A stretch of 6,356 bases of DNA from CBDCWA01 sp046048295 (GTDB lineage Bacteria; Pseudomonadota; Alphaproteobacteria; Rhizobiales; Hyphomicrobiaceae), in assembly GCA_046048295.1 (NCBI GenBank), contig JBJOGJ010000227.1:1-6356 (forward strand), given 5' to 3'. The notes beneath the pieces were generated by a model. The model was not told the origin of the DNA. It ran no database searches and worked only from the letters and a program-made list of their open reading frames with translations. The position numbers were made by a program, and so were the translations under genes. Positions 1 through 6,146 of this stretch are shown piece by piece (position 1 is the stretch's first letter; each line of letters opens with the position of its first letter).

Positions 1-191
1 AACCACTCCAGCTGATGGGAGTGCAAATGCTTACCAGGCTCCGCCTCCACCCGAACGCCCAGCTCGCGACAGTGCCCCTGATCGAGGCGGATGCGAGGGA
101 GTATGGGGCATGCGGAGAGAGCGGGGATAAGTTTTTGGGGGATTGTTAGCGGCGGGGTTCGGTGCCATGCGAGAGGCGGCCACTCTACACC

Positions 192-307
192 TGTCATCCC
201 GGACGAGCGTAGCGAGATCCGGGCCCCAGGGGCGGCTTGGCGATGGGTTTGCGTTACAGCCCTGGGTCCCGGCTCTGCGCGGCTGACGCCGCTTGGCCGG
301 GATGACA
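192..307. repeat. 116-bp palindromic intergenic repeat, copy 1
   Basis: The element opens with TGTCATCCCGG (192-202) and closes with the exact reverse complement CCGGGATGACA (297-307). Inside, GGGCCCCAGGG on the left roughly pairs with CCCTGGGTCCC on the right, so the transcript of either strand could fold into a long imperfect hairpin. A second copy of exactly the same length lies at 488-603. The ends are nearly identical between copies while the central loop has diverged, as expected for an old non-autonomous palindromic element. Such elements with TCATCCCGG ends are common between genes in rhizobia and relatives; that comparison is from memory. Confidence 0.85.
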
Positions 308-377
308 ATGGGGGCGTGGGGTGAATGGGGCGGCAGGCTCTCAGGCGGATTGCTGCCAGCGTTTTGCCGTGCCGCTG

Positions 378-416
378 CCCCTCACCCCAACCGTCTCCCC
401 GCTCGCGGGGAGAGGG
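378..416. repeat. Short GC-rich hairpin repeat (CTCACCCC...GGGGAGAGGG)
   Basis: The unit contains a perfect stem, TCTCCCCGC at 394-402 and GCGGGGAGA at 405-413, preceded by CCCCTCACCCCAACC. Physically the loop would be GCTCGC closed by TCTCCCC/GGGGAGA. This is a type of dispersed intergenic hairpin seen often in Mesorhizobium-like and other proteobacterial genomes (recalled, not searched). It has no U-tract, so I do not call it an intrinsic terminator. Confidence 0.6.
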
Positions 417-487
417 AACAGTAGGCCGTCGCGGGCGGCGATGGCAGTGCATCAGGTGTTTAACGAGGCGCCAGCAAGACAAACTCC

Positions 488-603
488 TGTCATCCCGGAG
501 GATCGTAGCGAGATCCGGGACCCAGAGGCTGTGCGGCGGTGGGCTCGTGTCGTGGCCCCTGGGTCCCGGCTCTGCGCGCTGACGCGCTCCGGCCGGGATG
601 ACA
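488..603. repeat. 116-bp palindromic intergenic repeat, copy 2
   Basis: This is a second copy of the element at 192-307 and has exactly the same 116-bp length. It is bounded by TGTCATCCCGG (488-498) and CCGGGATGACA (593-603). The segments CGTAGCGAGATCCGGG and CCTGGGTCCCGGCTCTGCGCG are shared apart from small differences, while the middle is diverged. It ends 33 bp beyond the stop codon of the minus-strand receptor gene. A transcript of that gene reading through would form a strong hairpin here, which could protect its 3' end or help termination. That role is inference. Confidence 0.85.
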
Positions 604-636
604 GTTGGGGGCGCAACGGACCGTTGCCGTCAGTGC

Positions 637-2862
637 CTATTGCCACTGGATCTTGCCGAACACCCTGACGCTTGCGCCCGGCAGCAGGATTTCGTCGCGG
701 CGCTTGAAGGACACGTGGTTCAGGATCTGCTCATTGGCGAGGTTGTCACCCTTGACGCCGATCGTGAAGGTCGAGCCGGGGCCGTAGCCGAGCATGCGCT
801 CTGTGATCGCTGTCGTGTAGCTGAGCTCTGCCGACACCAGCGTATAGCCCGGCGTGGCGATCTCCTCGAAGCCGATCTTGTCCTGCTCGAATGCCTGGAG
901 GACACCGGCTCGGGCATACAGGGCACCGTCCTTGTAGTAGATGCCGCCCCCGAGCCGGTGTGGTGGAATACGCGGTACGTTCTCACCATCGGCGAATTCA
1001 GCCCGCACGAAGTCATATTGTCCGTAGAGGCCCCAAACGCCGTTCCAAAAGCGCCCGACGTCGTACTGCGCCATCACCTCGGCACCGTAAAAGATCGCAT
1101 CGCGCTGGCGGAAGAGTACCAGGCCAAGCTCGTCCTCGGCGGGATCGGCGCAGCTTGCAAGGTCCTCGCCGCAACGGTCGGGGTCAAGCTGCTTGTAGAT
1201 GAAGCCGTTGAACCGCGAGTAGTAGGCGGTGGCGTCGAAGCGGAACGGTCCCTTCGCCTTGCGGAAGCCGAACTCGATGGTCTGGGCCTTCTCCTTTTCA
1301 AGGAACGGGTTGCCGATCTCGAATGTCTCGGTCGCCTCATGTACGCCCTTGGAATAGAGCTCGGCGGCATCGGGCGCGCGCTCGACATACTTGCCGGTCA
1401 GGCTCATGACGACACCGCCGGGCAGGTCATAGAGCACGCCGACGCTGCCGCTGAGCGGCGTGAAGGTCCGCTTCCCTGCGAATGCTCCGGACGTCAGCGG
1501 ATCGGTCTCGTTGAACAGCACGCCGTTGCCATCGACGCCGTTCTGTTCGATGCGGGCGGCGGCCTGCAGGCGCAGCTTGCGGGTGAGCTGCAGTTCCTCG
1601 AAGATGAAGGCTGCGACATAGTTCGTCTTTGCGGGATCGAGCAGGCTGTCGCCATCCTCGGCGACGGTGAAACCGCGCACCTTGCGCTGGCCAGCCTGCA
1701 CGCCGATCGCACCCGTCATCTGGCCGAAGGCGGTCATGTAGGGCAGGTGCTGCACCTCCAGGCGGCCTTCGTACTGCTTATTGGTGAAGCGCGTGCCGAC
1801 GACGTCGCGCTCGGTGTCGTGGTCGACGATGATCTCGTTGTGTGCGTAATCGGTGGCGCCGAGCCACATGCGGATCGTGTCTATGCCTGCGGTGCGGACG
1901 CGCCACTCGCCACGCGAGACGACCTTGTCCTGGCGCATGTCGATGCGGGGGCGGTGCTCGAGGAATTCCTCGCCGCGGCCGGGGATGCCGTAGAAGCTCT
2001 CAAAGCGCGTGACCGAGACGCCGAAGTAGCCGCTGTTCCAGACGTAGGAGCCGCCGAGTGAAGCGCTGTCCGTTTCGACGAAGGTGTTGAACTCCTTGCC
2101 CTTCGGTGTGTCGTAGTCGTCGGTCCGGCGCCTGGAGCCATCGGCATGGATCACGAAGCCGGTCTTGGACCCGGCAGTGATGGAGAAGGCGCCATCCTTG
2201 CCGCTGTCGACGGAGTTGATGCCGCCCTTGATCGCGCCCATCACGCCATGGCGCGGCACGAAGGTTGGTATGCGGTTGTTCTCGACCGCCACGACGCCGC
2301 CGATGGCCTGGCTGCCATAGCGCAAGGTGGAGGGGCCGCGAACGACTTCGATTTTCTCGGCGGCGTTGGGGTCGATCGGGACGGCGTGATCCTCGGAGAT
2401 GGCGGAGACGTCATGGCTGCCGATGCCATTCTCCTGGATGCGGACACGGTAGTTGTCGAGGCCGCGGATGACGGGGCGGTTGGAGCCGGCGGCGAAGGTG
2501 GAGCTGGAGATGCCGGGCCTCTGGTCGATGCTGGCTGTGAGGTTCGGGGCGCTGGTGGCGAGTACGTCGCGCTCGGTCGTCACGGTGACGGGAACGAATG
2601 TGCCGTCGACGAAGACGAAGGGGCCCTCGACTGCGTCATCGAACGATGTCAACGGCTCGATGGCTTCGGCCGGTGTGGCGGCGGTGGAGGACGGACCTGG
2701 CTGCGGGGCAGGCCGCGGGCGCTGCCTGACGACGGGGCTCGGCGTCTCGACGACGATGGTCGGAAGCGCGGTCTGGGCGGTTGCTGGTGCGGCATTGGCG
2801 GCTGCGAAGAGGGACATTGCGAGAAGACTGCAGTGACTTCCGGTTCTCGTCATGCCGGCCAT
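637..2862 (-). CDS. znuD: TonB-dependent outer-membrane receptor, ZnuD-like (zinc uptake)
   Basis: This is an outer-membrane gated beta-barrel importer, probably for zinc or a zinc chelate, energised by TonB. I place the start at the ATG at 2862 (741 aa) because GGAG lies 6 nt upstream; a TTG at 2874 would add four residues without such a site. A signal peptide spans about residues 1-30 (hydrophobic LLAMSLFAAANAAPATAQ). A Pro/Arg-rich linker (about 40-70) follows, then the plug, with RGLDNYRVRIQENGIGS (133-149), SEDHAVPID (156-164) and EVVRGPSTLRYGSQAIGG (172-189). The barrel contains ESFYGIPG, the conserved YVERAPDAAELYSKGVHEAT, and a C-terminal NLANEQILNHVSF...LLPGASVRV. These blocks match the ZnuD type rather than siderophore receptors. 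The Asp-His pair in SEDHA falls where I recall the neisserial ZnuD plug binding zinc. Unlike neisserial ZnuD, the loop after YGIPG has no His/Asp-rich insertion. A Cys pair (564, 571) marks a possible disulfide loop. The protein ends in WQ rather than an aromatic residue. A Zur-type box lies 18 bp upstream. Receptor class is certain; zinc specificity is inferred. Confidence 0.92.
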   Translation of the reverse strand: MAGMTRTGSHCSLLAMSLFAAANAAPATAQTALPTIVVETPSPVVRQRPRPAPQPGPSSTAATPAEAIEPLTSFDDAVEGPFVFVDGTFVPVTVTTERDVLATSAPNLTASIDQRPGISSSTFAAGSNRPVIRGLDNYRVRIQENGIGSHDVSAISEDHAVPIDPNAAEKIEVVRGPSTLRYGSQAIGGVVAVENNRIPTFVPRHGVMGAIKGGINSVDSGKDGAFSITAGSKTGFVIHADGSRRRTDDYDTPKGKEFNTFVETDSASLGGSYVWNSGYFGVSVTRFESFYGIPGRGEEFLEHRPRIDMRQDKVVSRGEWRVRTAGIDTIRMWLGATDYAHNEIIVDHDTERDVVGTRFTNKQYEGRLEVQHLPYMTAFGQMTGAIGVQAGQRKVRGFTVAEDGDSLLDPAKTNYVAAFIFEELQLTRKLRLQAAARIEQNGVDGNGVLFNETDPLTSGAFAGKRTFTPLSGSVGVLYDLPGGVVMSLTGKYVERAPDAAELYSKGVHEATETFEIGNPFLEKEKAQTIEFGFRKAKGPFRFDATAYYSRFNGFIYKQLDPDRCGEDLASCADPAEDELGLVLFRQRDAIFYGAEVMAQYDVGRFWNGVWGLYGQYDFVRAEFADGENVPRIPPHRLGGGIYYKDGALYARAGVLQAFEQDKIGFEEIATPGYTLVSAELSYTTAITERMLGYGPGSTFTIGVKGDNLANEQILNHVSFKRRDEILLPGASVRVFGKIQWQ

Positions 2863-2880
2863 GTTCAACTCCAACTGCCA

Positions 2881-2897
2881 ATGTTATATCATAACAT
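2881..2897 (-). promoter_or_regulatory. Zur-type operator before the znuD-like gene
   Basis: The 17-mer ATGTTATATCATAACAT is a perfect inverted repeat (ATGTTAT, 3-base spacer, ATAACAT). It differs at one position from the proteobacterial Zur consensus I recall, ATGTTATAnTATAACAT. It lies 18 bp upstream of the receptor's ATG. Read on the minus strand it contains TATGAT, a plausible -10 element, so bound repressor would block transcription directly. Zur binds such boxes when zinc is sufficient. Fur and Mur boxes have different half-sites. The site is directly visible; the regulator is inferred from the motif and the gene it controls. Confidence 0.82.
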
Positions 2898-2976
2898 CTG
2901 TATAAGCAGTTGACGGTCAGGGCGGCAAGTGGGGCCGGCTCCGGCGCGACCGGTCTTTGGCGTGCTTGTGTCGAAT

Positions 2977-2993
2977 CTGTAACAGTATAACAT
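2977..2993 (+). promoter_or_regulatory. Second, weaker Zur-like site before tonB
   Basis: The 17-mer CTGTAACAGTATAACAT has a perfect right half (TATAACAT) and a degenerate left half. It matches 13 of the 16 defined positions of the recalled Zur consensus. It is centred about 96 bp from the first box and lies 59 bp upstream of the preferred tonB start. TATAAC within it could serve as a -10 element for rightward transcription. It would place tonB under the same zinc control as the divergent receptor, with weaker binding. The sequence match is seen; function is inferred. Confidence 0.6.
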
Positions 2994-3052
2994 TGCATGG
3001 CGTCGGCGGGGGGGCTGGCGACAGTTGCAGACAGCATCAGGGGAAGTGGTTC

Positions 3053-4093
3053 TTGGCGGTGAGGGCGTGGCAGCTTTCCATCGATGAAGTGGGCCCGGCC
3101 GGGGAAACCACGGGCGTGCCGGAGGCGATCTGGCTGCTGACGATCGAGCCACAGCCGGGAGCCGACGTGACCGGAGCGTGCGCCGCGGCGTTGCCGCTGA
3201 CGGCGATCCGGTTCGACAGCGAGCCCGAGCCCGTTCGTTCAGGTGAGTACGGCATGTCTCCCGTGCAGGCGGCCGGCCGGCGCGGAAGCCTGTCTTGGGG
3301 CGTGGCGCTGGTTTGCCTGGCGGCAGGCGTGGCGCTGCACTTCGGCGCAGGAATGGCGATGCTGATCGCCGCTGCTTGGACGGAGGTGCCCGGTGGCGGA
3401 GGGCAGGCAGCGGATTCCGTGCAGGTCGAGATCGTTTCTGCGGAGGCGCTGCAGGCACGGGGCGTTGCCGCGGTGGCAAGCGAGGAGAAGGCAGTATCGG
3501 AGGCGGACGAGGGCGGCGAAAGCACAATGACCGCGGCGGCAGACGCCGCGCCGCAGGCCGAAGACAAGGTGCGGCCGCAGGAGACAGAGCCAGCAGCGCC
3601 ACCGGAGGACGATGTTGTGGCGATGCGGCGCCTTGAGACATCGCCGGAGCCGGAGCGGCAGGAGGCGGAGAAGAAGCCTGAGCCCGAGAAACGGCCGGAG
3701 CCCGAACGCGAGAAAGCGCCAGACGAGACGGTGCGCAAGCCTGCCGCGGCGCAGACGGCGGGGCGGAATGCGCCGGCCGGTTCGACGCCGGCGGCGACGC
3801 AGACCATGCTGCGCGCGGCAAGCCGGGGCGAGATCAAGCGGTTCAACGCGTCGCTGTGGAAGGCCATCCAAAGGCGGCTGCCGCGGCAACGCGGGCTGCG
3901 CGGCACGGTCGAGGTGATGTTCTCGCTGACGCGCGAGGGGCGGGTCGGGGCGGCCAGGATATCCAAGAGCAGCGGCAACGGCGCGCTCGACCGGGTGGCG
4001 CTGCGGGCGATGAGGTCGGCGCGGTTCGCGAAGCCGCCAACGGGGATGAGCGAGGCGCAACTCGTCTATCGCATCCCGATCAGGTTCCGGTGA
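3053..4093 (+). CDS. tonB: TonB family energy transducer
   Basis: The protein spans the periplasm and passes proton-motive energy from an ExbB-ExbD complex (not in the window) to outer-membrane receptors, here presumably the divergent ZnuD-like one. With the TTG start at 3053 it is 346 aa. It has a cytoplasmic N-terminal part (1-80), one membrane anchor (about 81-109, including the typical His at 96), and SVQVEIVSAEAL (122-133), which resembles the start of the periplasmic region in known TonBs. A Glu/Pro/Lys-rich linker follows (about 175-228, PEPEKRPEPEREK), then a TonB C-terminal domain (about 260-346, RGTVEVMFSLTREGRVGAA and the terminal YRIPIRFR). The start is uncertain. AGGGG (3039-3043) sits 9 nt before TTG 3053, and codons from there on show coding-type third-position GC. 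An ATG at 3254 has a better AGGTGA site 7 nt upstream and would give a conventional 279-aa TonB. The frame stays open further upstream, but codon bias there looks non-coding. Confidence 0.9.
   Translation: MAVRAWQLSIDEVGPAGETTGVPEAIWLLTIEPQPGADVTGACAAALPLTAIRFDSEPEPVRSGEYGMSPVQAAGRRGSLSWGVALVCLAAGVALHFGAGMAMLIAAAWTEVPGGGGQAADSVQVEIVSAEALQARGVAAVASEEKAVSEADEGGESTMTAAADAAPQAEDKVRPQETEPAAPPEDDVVAMRRLETSPEPERQEAEKKPEPEKRPEPEREKAPDETVRKPAAAQTAGRNAPAGSTPAATQTMLRAASRGEIKRFNASLWKAIQRRLPRQRGLRGTVEVMFSLTREGRVGAARISKSSGNGALDRVALRAMRSARFAKPPTGMSEAQLVYRIPIRFR
3241..3256 (+). promoter_or_regulatory. Ribosome binding site for an alternative tonB start
   Basis: AGGTGA (3241-3246) stands 7 nt before the in-frame ATG at 3254. 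Translation from this ATG would give a 279-aa TonB with 13 residues before the membrane anchor, the usual architecture. The site therefore competes with the upstream TTG at 3053, and both forms could be made. Confidence 0.55.
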
Positions 4094-4152
4094 GGGTAGG
4101 CGTCGGCTGGCACAATAGTCGCTCAGTCATCTCGCCGATGGCTTGTCCTTGC

Positions 4153-4171
4153 CGCCAGACCGGATCTGGCG
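4153..4171. other. Compact perfect hairpin between tonB and the chromate transporter genes
   Basis: CGCCAGACCGGATCTGGCG is a 7-bp perfect inverted repeat (CGCCAGA/TCTGGCG) around a 5-nt loop. It lies 60 bp after the tonB stop and 75 bp before the first CHR gene. It is followed by AATAACTCC, not a T-run, so it is a poor intrinsic terminator. It could be a mRNA 3' hairpin for tonB or a dyad operator for the transporter pair. Nothing in the sequence decides between these. Confidence 0.4.
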
Positions 4172-4246
4172 AATAACTCCGACCATCCCGAGCAATGCAA
4201 GTCGAGCGGCGCCGCTGTCGGGTCAAGCGCACCGGTGGAGAACGAA

Positions 4247-4840
4247 ATGACGGCAGAGCCGCAGGACTCAGAGCAGAACGACACGGGGCAGCGACGAGAA
4301 AAGGTGCCCCTCATCGCCGTATATCGCGTTTTCTTCCTGGTCGGACTGTTCAGCTTCGGTGGCGGCATGACGCCGTGGATCCGGCGGCAGATGGTGGTCG
4401 TGCATGGGTGGATGAAGGACGAGGATTTCATGCCCGGCGTGGCGCTGGCGCAGATACTTCCGGGCGTCAATTCGACCAACCTCGCCGTCTATGTCGGCCA
4501 GCACGTGCGCGGGATACTTGGCGCGACGACGGCGCTCGCGGGGCTGTTGACCGCGCCGTTCATCCTTATGCTGATTGCTGCCACATCCTACAATTATCTG
4601 TTGAGCCAACCGTGGCTGGCCGCATTCATGGCGGGGATCGCTGCGGCGGCCATCGGCATGCTGCTGGCGACGGGAATCGCGGCTGTGCGTGTCGCTACCG
4701 TCAGCATCGCCTCGACGGCGATCATGATCGCGACCTTCATCGCCATCGGGATCCTGCACCTGCCGCTCCTCTGGGTCGTCGCGGTCGTGACGCCGATCAG
4801 TGTGCTCATTTCGTGGCCGAGGGGGAAGGGTAATGCGTGA
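4247..4840 (+). CDS. chrA: Chromate transporter family protein, short-chain CHR subunit 1
   Basis: This is an inner-membrane protein of the chromate ion transporter (CHR) family, short-chain type (197 aa, one CHR domain; classical ChrA has two in about 400 aa). Short-chain CHR proteins are encoded as adjacent pairs that act together, and the next gene is the partner. The ATG at 4247 is preferred because GGTGGAG ends 6 nt before it; the upstream GTG at 4235 has no such site. After a polar N-terminus (1-18) comes the family hallmark FLVGLFSFGGGMTPWIRRQM (30-49). Then come GWMKDEDFMPGVALAQILPG (54-73) and NSTNLAVYVGQHVRGILGA (75-93), corresponding to the PGPNATNLAVYIG-type block. Several hydrophobic helices follow, at about 97-117, 122-148, 150-170 and 172-190. 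Known members export chromate; many homologues have untested substrates, so chromate is an annotation by family. The stop overlaps the start of the next gene by 8 bp, suggesting translational coupling. Confidence 0.9.
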   Translation: MTAEPQDSEQNDTGQRREKVPLIAVYRVFFLVGLFSFGGGMTPWIRRQMVVVHGWMKDEDFMPGVALAQILPGVNSTNLAVYVGQHVRGILGATTALAGLLTAPFILMLIAATSYNYLLSQPWLAAFMAGIAAAAIGMLLATGIAAVRVATVSIASTAIMIATFIAIGILHLPLLWVVAVVTPISVLISWPRGKGNA

Positions 4841-5369
4841 CGATCCTTATCTCAGTCTCGTCGTCATCCTGGTTCCGCTGTCGATCGCCTCGATCGGTGG
4901 CGCGAGCGGCATCTACGCGCCGCTGCAGCATCAGGTCGTCGAGGTCCACCAGTGGCTGACGCCGAAGGATTTCCTCGAGCTGTTCGCAGTCTGCCGCTTC
5001 CTGCCGGGGCCGAGCTCGCTGCTCGGGGCGATGATCGGGTTCCAGGTTGCGGGCGTGCTCGGGGCGCTGGTGGCGTTGCTGGCGCTCTATATTCCGTCGT
5101 CGGCGCTGTTCTATTTCGTGGCGCGGAGCTGGACCAGCAACAGCGGCAAGGCGTGGCATGTCGCGCTGCAACGCGGCCTGGCGCCGATTGCCGCCGGGCT
5201 CATCATGGCGGGCGTGGTGGCGCTGTTCGAGCTGAGCGGCGGGGATGTGCTGACGGGCGCGGTGATCGTCAGCGTGGGGCTGCTGTTCACCTGGAACCAG
5301 AAGCTGCACCCGATTCCGGTGCTGATCTGCGGCGGGGTGCTGTTCGGGCTGGTTTATCTGGTGAGGTGA
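4833..5369 (+). CDS. chrA: Chromate transporter family protein, short-chain CHR subunit 2
   Basis: This is the second half of the short-chain CHR pair (178 aa) and presumably forms a membrane heterodimer with the preceding protein. The start is the ATG at 4833, inside the end of the upstream gene (shared bases ATGCGTGA) and preceded by a purine-rich GGGGGAAGGG. A GTG at 4800 would give a longer, polar and unlikely N-terminus. Visible family features are ASIGGASGIYAPLQHQVV (19-36), the WLTPKDFLELFAVCRFLPGP block (41-60), SSLLGAMIGFQVAGVLGALV (61-80), and GLAPIAAGLIMAG (115-127), characteristic of CHR domains. Hydrophobic helices lie at about 8-25, 68-98, 112-133, 138-153 and 160-177. The PGP-S motif differs from PGV-NSTN in subunit 1, consistent with two specialised, oppositely oriented halves. 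No chromate-responsive regulator (chrB) or reductase is in the window. Confidence 0.9.
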   Translation: MRDDPYLSLVVILVPLSIASIGGASGIYAPLQHQVVEVHQWLTPKDFLELFAVCRFLPGPSSLLGAMIGFQVAGVLGALVALLALYIPSSALFYFVARSWTSNSGKAWHVALQRGLAPIAAGLIMAGVVALFELSGGDVLTGAVIVSVGLLFTWNQKLHPIPVLICGGVLFGLVYLVR

Positions 5370-5505
5370 GGGGGCGGTTTGCGGAAGTCGCGCCTTCGCT
5401 CCTCTGGCCGGCCGCTGAACCGCCCGTCCTTGGCACAAGATATCCGGCAGCGGACATTGCCATTGCGGGTCTTGGACGGGATGGATTTGCTCGAGATTGT
5501 TAGTT

Positions 5506-5940
5506 TTATGGCAGCTCGAGCATCTTCAGGGTGTTCGCCGACGCAAAGGTCGCCACGAAGATGAACTTCTTGCTGCTGACGAAGGCATCTCATAAGCTGG
5601 AGTTGGCCGCCTTGCGCGCGAAGCAGACGCGGAACGCCCTGTTGATATTGCCAATGAAGGTATAGTCCTTGAAATAAGCTTTAGCTTTTTTGCCTGCAGT
5701 GATTGCCTCGATCAGAATGCCGGAATTGATGGCCGTCAAGAATGTGTCGTCTTTGGGTGCGGCGTCCTTCAACTAGAGAACGGCCTTCAGGCTACCTGCG
5801 CCCGGCAGGTTGCGCACAATGCCGGTCAATACGCCAGGAATGTGGTTCTTCAGATGGCGGGCAAACGTGCAACCGCAACGATCATCGCCGCCGCTCTCGC
5901 TGCTACAGACCATAATATTCAGTGTAGTTTATTTGTAGAA
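5506..5940 (-). pseudogene. Decayed Bug/TctC-type solute-binding protein, N-terminal part
   Basis: Read leftward, one frame gives a recognisable Bug-family (tripartite tricarboxylate transporter) periplasmic binding protein: EFYK, stop, TTLNIMVCSSESGGDD, FARHLKNHIPG, IVRNLPGAGSLKAVL, stop, LKDAAPKDDTFLTAINSGIL, AYFKDYTFIGNINRAFRV, stop, DAFVSSKKFIFVATFASANT. The blocks fall in normal family order in a single frame of about 145 codons. The interruptions are TAA (5929-5931), TAG (5773-5775) and TGA (5590-5592). From the family pattern as I recall it, TAG replaces a Tyr and TGA a Trp. Several further residues look like single-base decay, for example DDRCGCT where YDxYART is usual. Recognisable similarity stops at about 5506 with another stop codon, so the C-terminal half is missing. 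The signal peptide is also not recognisable. A related intact-looking C-terminus lies upstream at 6147-6356, suggesting former tandem copies. Confidence 0.75.
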
Positions 5941-6146
5941 CTCTTACCCGATTGAGAGTGCGTCTCTCATGTACTCACCTAAATGGTTGCAAACAGTGCA
6001 GCGTCAATCGACATGGCGCTACTGCGTCTCGGACACATTCTGGACCTCCCCTGTTCCATTGTTGAGAGTTTTACCTGGGTTGTGGACAAAGCCGCCCGGT
6101 TCATGACTTCGCTCACGGACCGGGCAACTACAGTTCTTGCTGTCGC
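5941..6146. other. Intergenic stretch between two binding-protein remnants
   Basis: I see no gene here. The stretch carries a small dyad TGAGAG-TGCGT-CTCTCA (5953-5969) and a longer hairpin at 6094-6125. On the minus strand an AGGGGAGG-like site precedes an ATG that opens only a 19-codon frame, too short to call. The base composition is more AT-rich than in the metal genes to the left. Confidence 0.4.
6094..6125 (-). terminator. Possible hairpin terminator after the binding-protein gene
   Basis: GCCCGGT (6094-6100) pairs perfectly with ACCGGGC (6119-6125), leaving an 18-nt interior. It starts 21 bp past the stop codon of the minus-strand gene ending at 6147. On that strand it is followed by GGCTTTGTCC, which has only a weak T-run. 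Termination is plausible from position, but the tail is poor. Confidence 0.35.

Larger units (their letters stand above)
1..636. other. Gene-free region with intergenic repeats
   Basis: No reading frame here has convincing protein character together with a start and ribosome binding site. The region contains two 116-bp palindromic repeats and a short hairpin repeat, listed separately. The first 150 bases are ambiguous. A plus frame is open from the left edge to a TAG at 147-149, and a minus frame running off the left edge reads protein-like (for example RIRLDQGHCRELGVRVEAEP). The two frames are antisense to each other, so at most one could be the end of a gene outside the window. I recognise neither and do not call them. 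Confidence 0.6.

Noticed and set aside
1..149. Possible gene end at the left edge on either strand
   Set aside because: Both a plus frame ending at 147-149 and a minus frame are open and look partly protein-like, but they exclude each other and I recognise neither.
598..2061. Long open frame on the plus strand (487 codons) opposite the receptor gene
   Set aside because: It is antisense to a clearly recognisable receptor in the complementary codon register. Its product is low-complexity without family motifs, and it exists because GC-rich coding bias suppresses stops on the opposite strand.
2863..2874. TTG at 2874 as the receptor start
   Set aside because: The ATG at 2862 has GGAG at ideal spacing, and that GGAG overlaps the first codons of the TTG version, so the ATG is the better start.
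2146..2913. Open plus-strand frame of 255 codons opposite the receptor N-terminus
   Set aside because: It is a Gly/Asp-rich shadow of the receptor plug region and runs across the Zur box, with no domain resemblance.
2889..3978. Two long minus-strand frames opposite tonB
   Set aside because: Their products are Pro/Arg/Ser-rich shadows of the TonB linker. One also crosses the regulatory region, and the plus-strand TonB domains are unmistakable.
4235..4246. GTG at 4235 as start of the first CHR gene
   Set aside because: No ribosome binding site precedes it, whereas GGTGGAG sits 6 nt before the ATG at 4247.
4800..4832. GTG at 4800 as start of the second CHR gene
   Set aside because: It would add 11 polar residues and a 41-bp overlap with the upstream gene. 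The ATG at 4833 has a purine-rich site and the usual short overlap.
5371..5423. GGGCGGTT...AACCGCCC inverted repeat after the second CHR gene as a terminator
   Set aside because: The arms are only 8 bp with a loop of more than 30 nt and no T-run follows, so this could be chance in GC-rich DNA.
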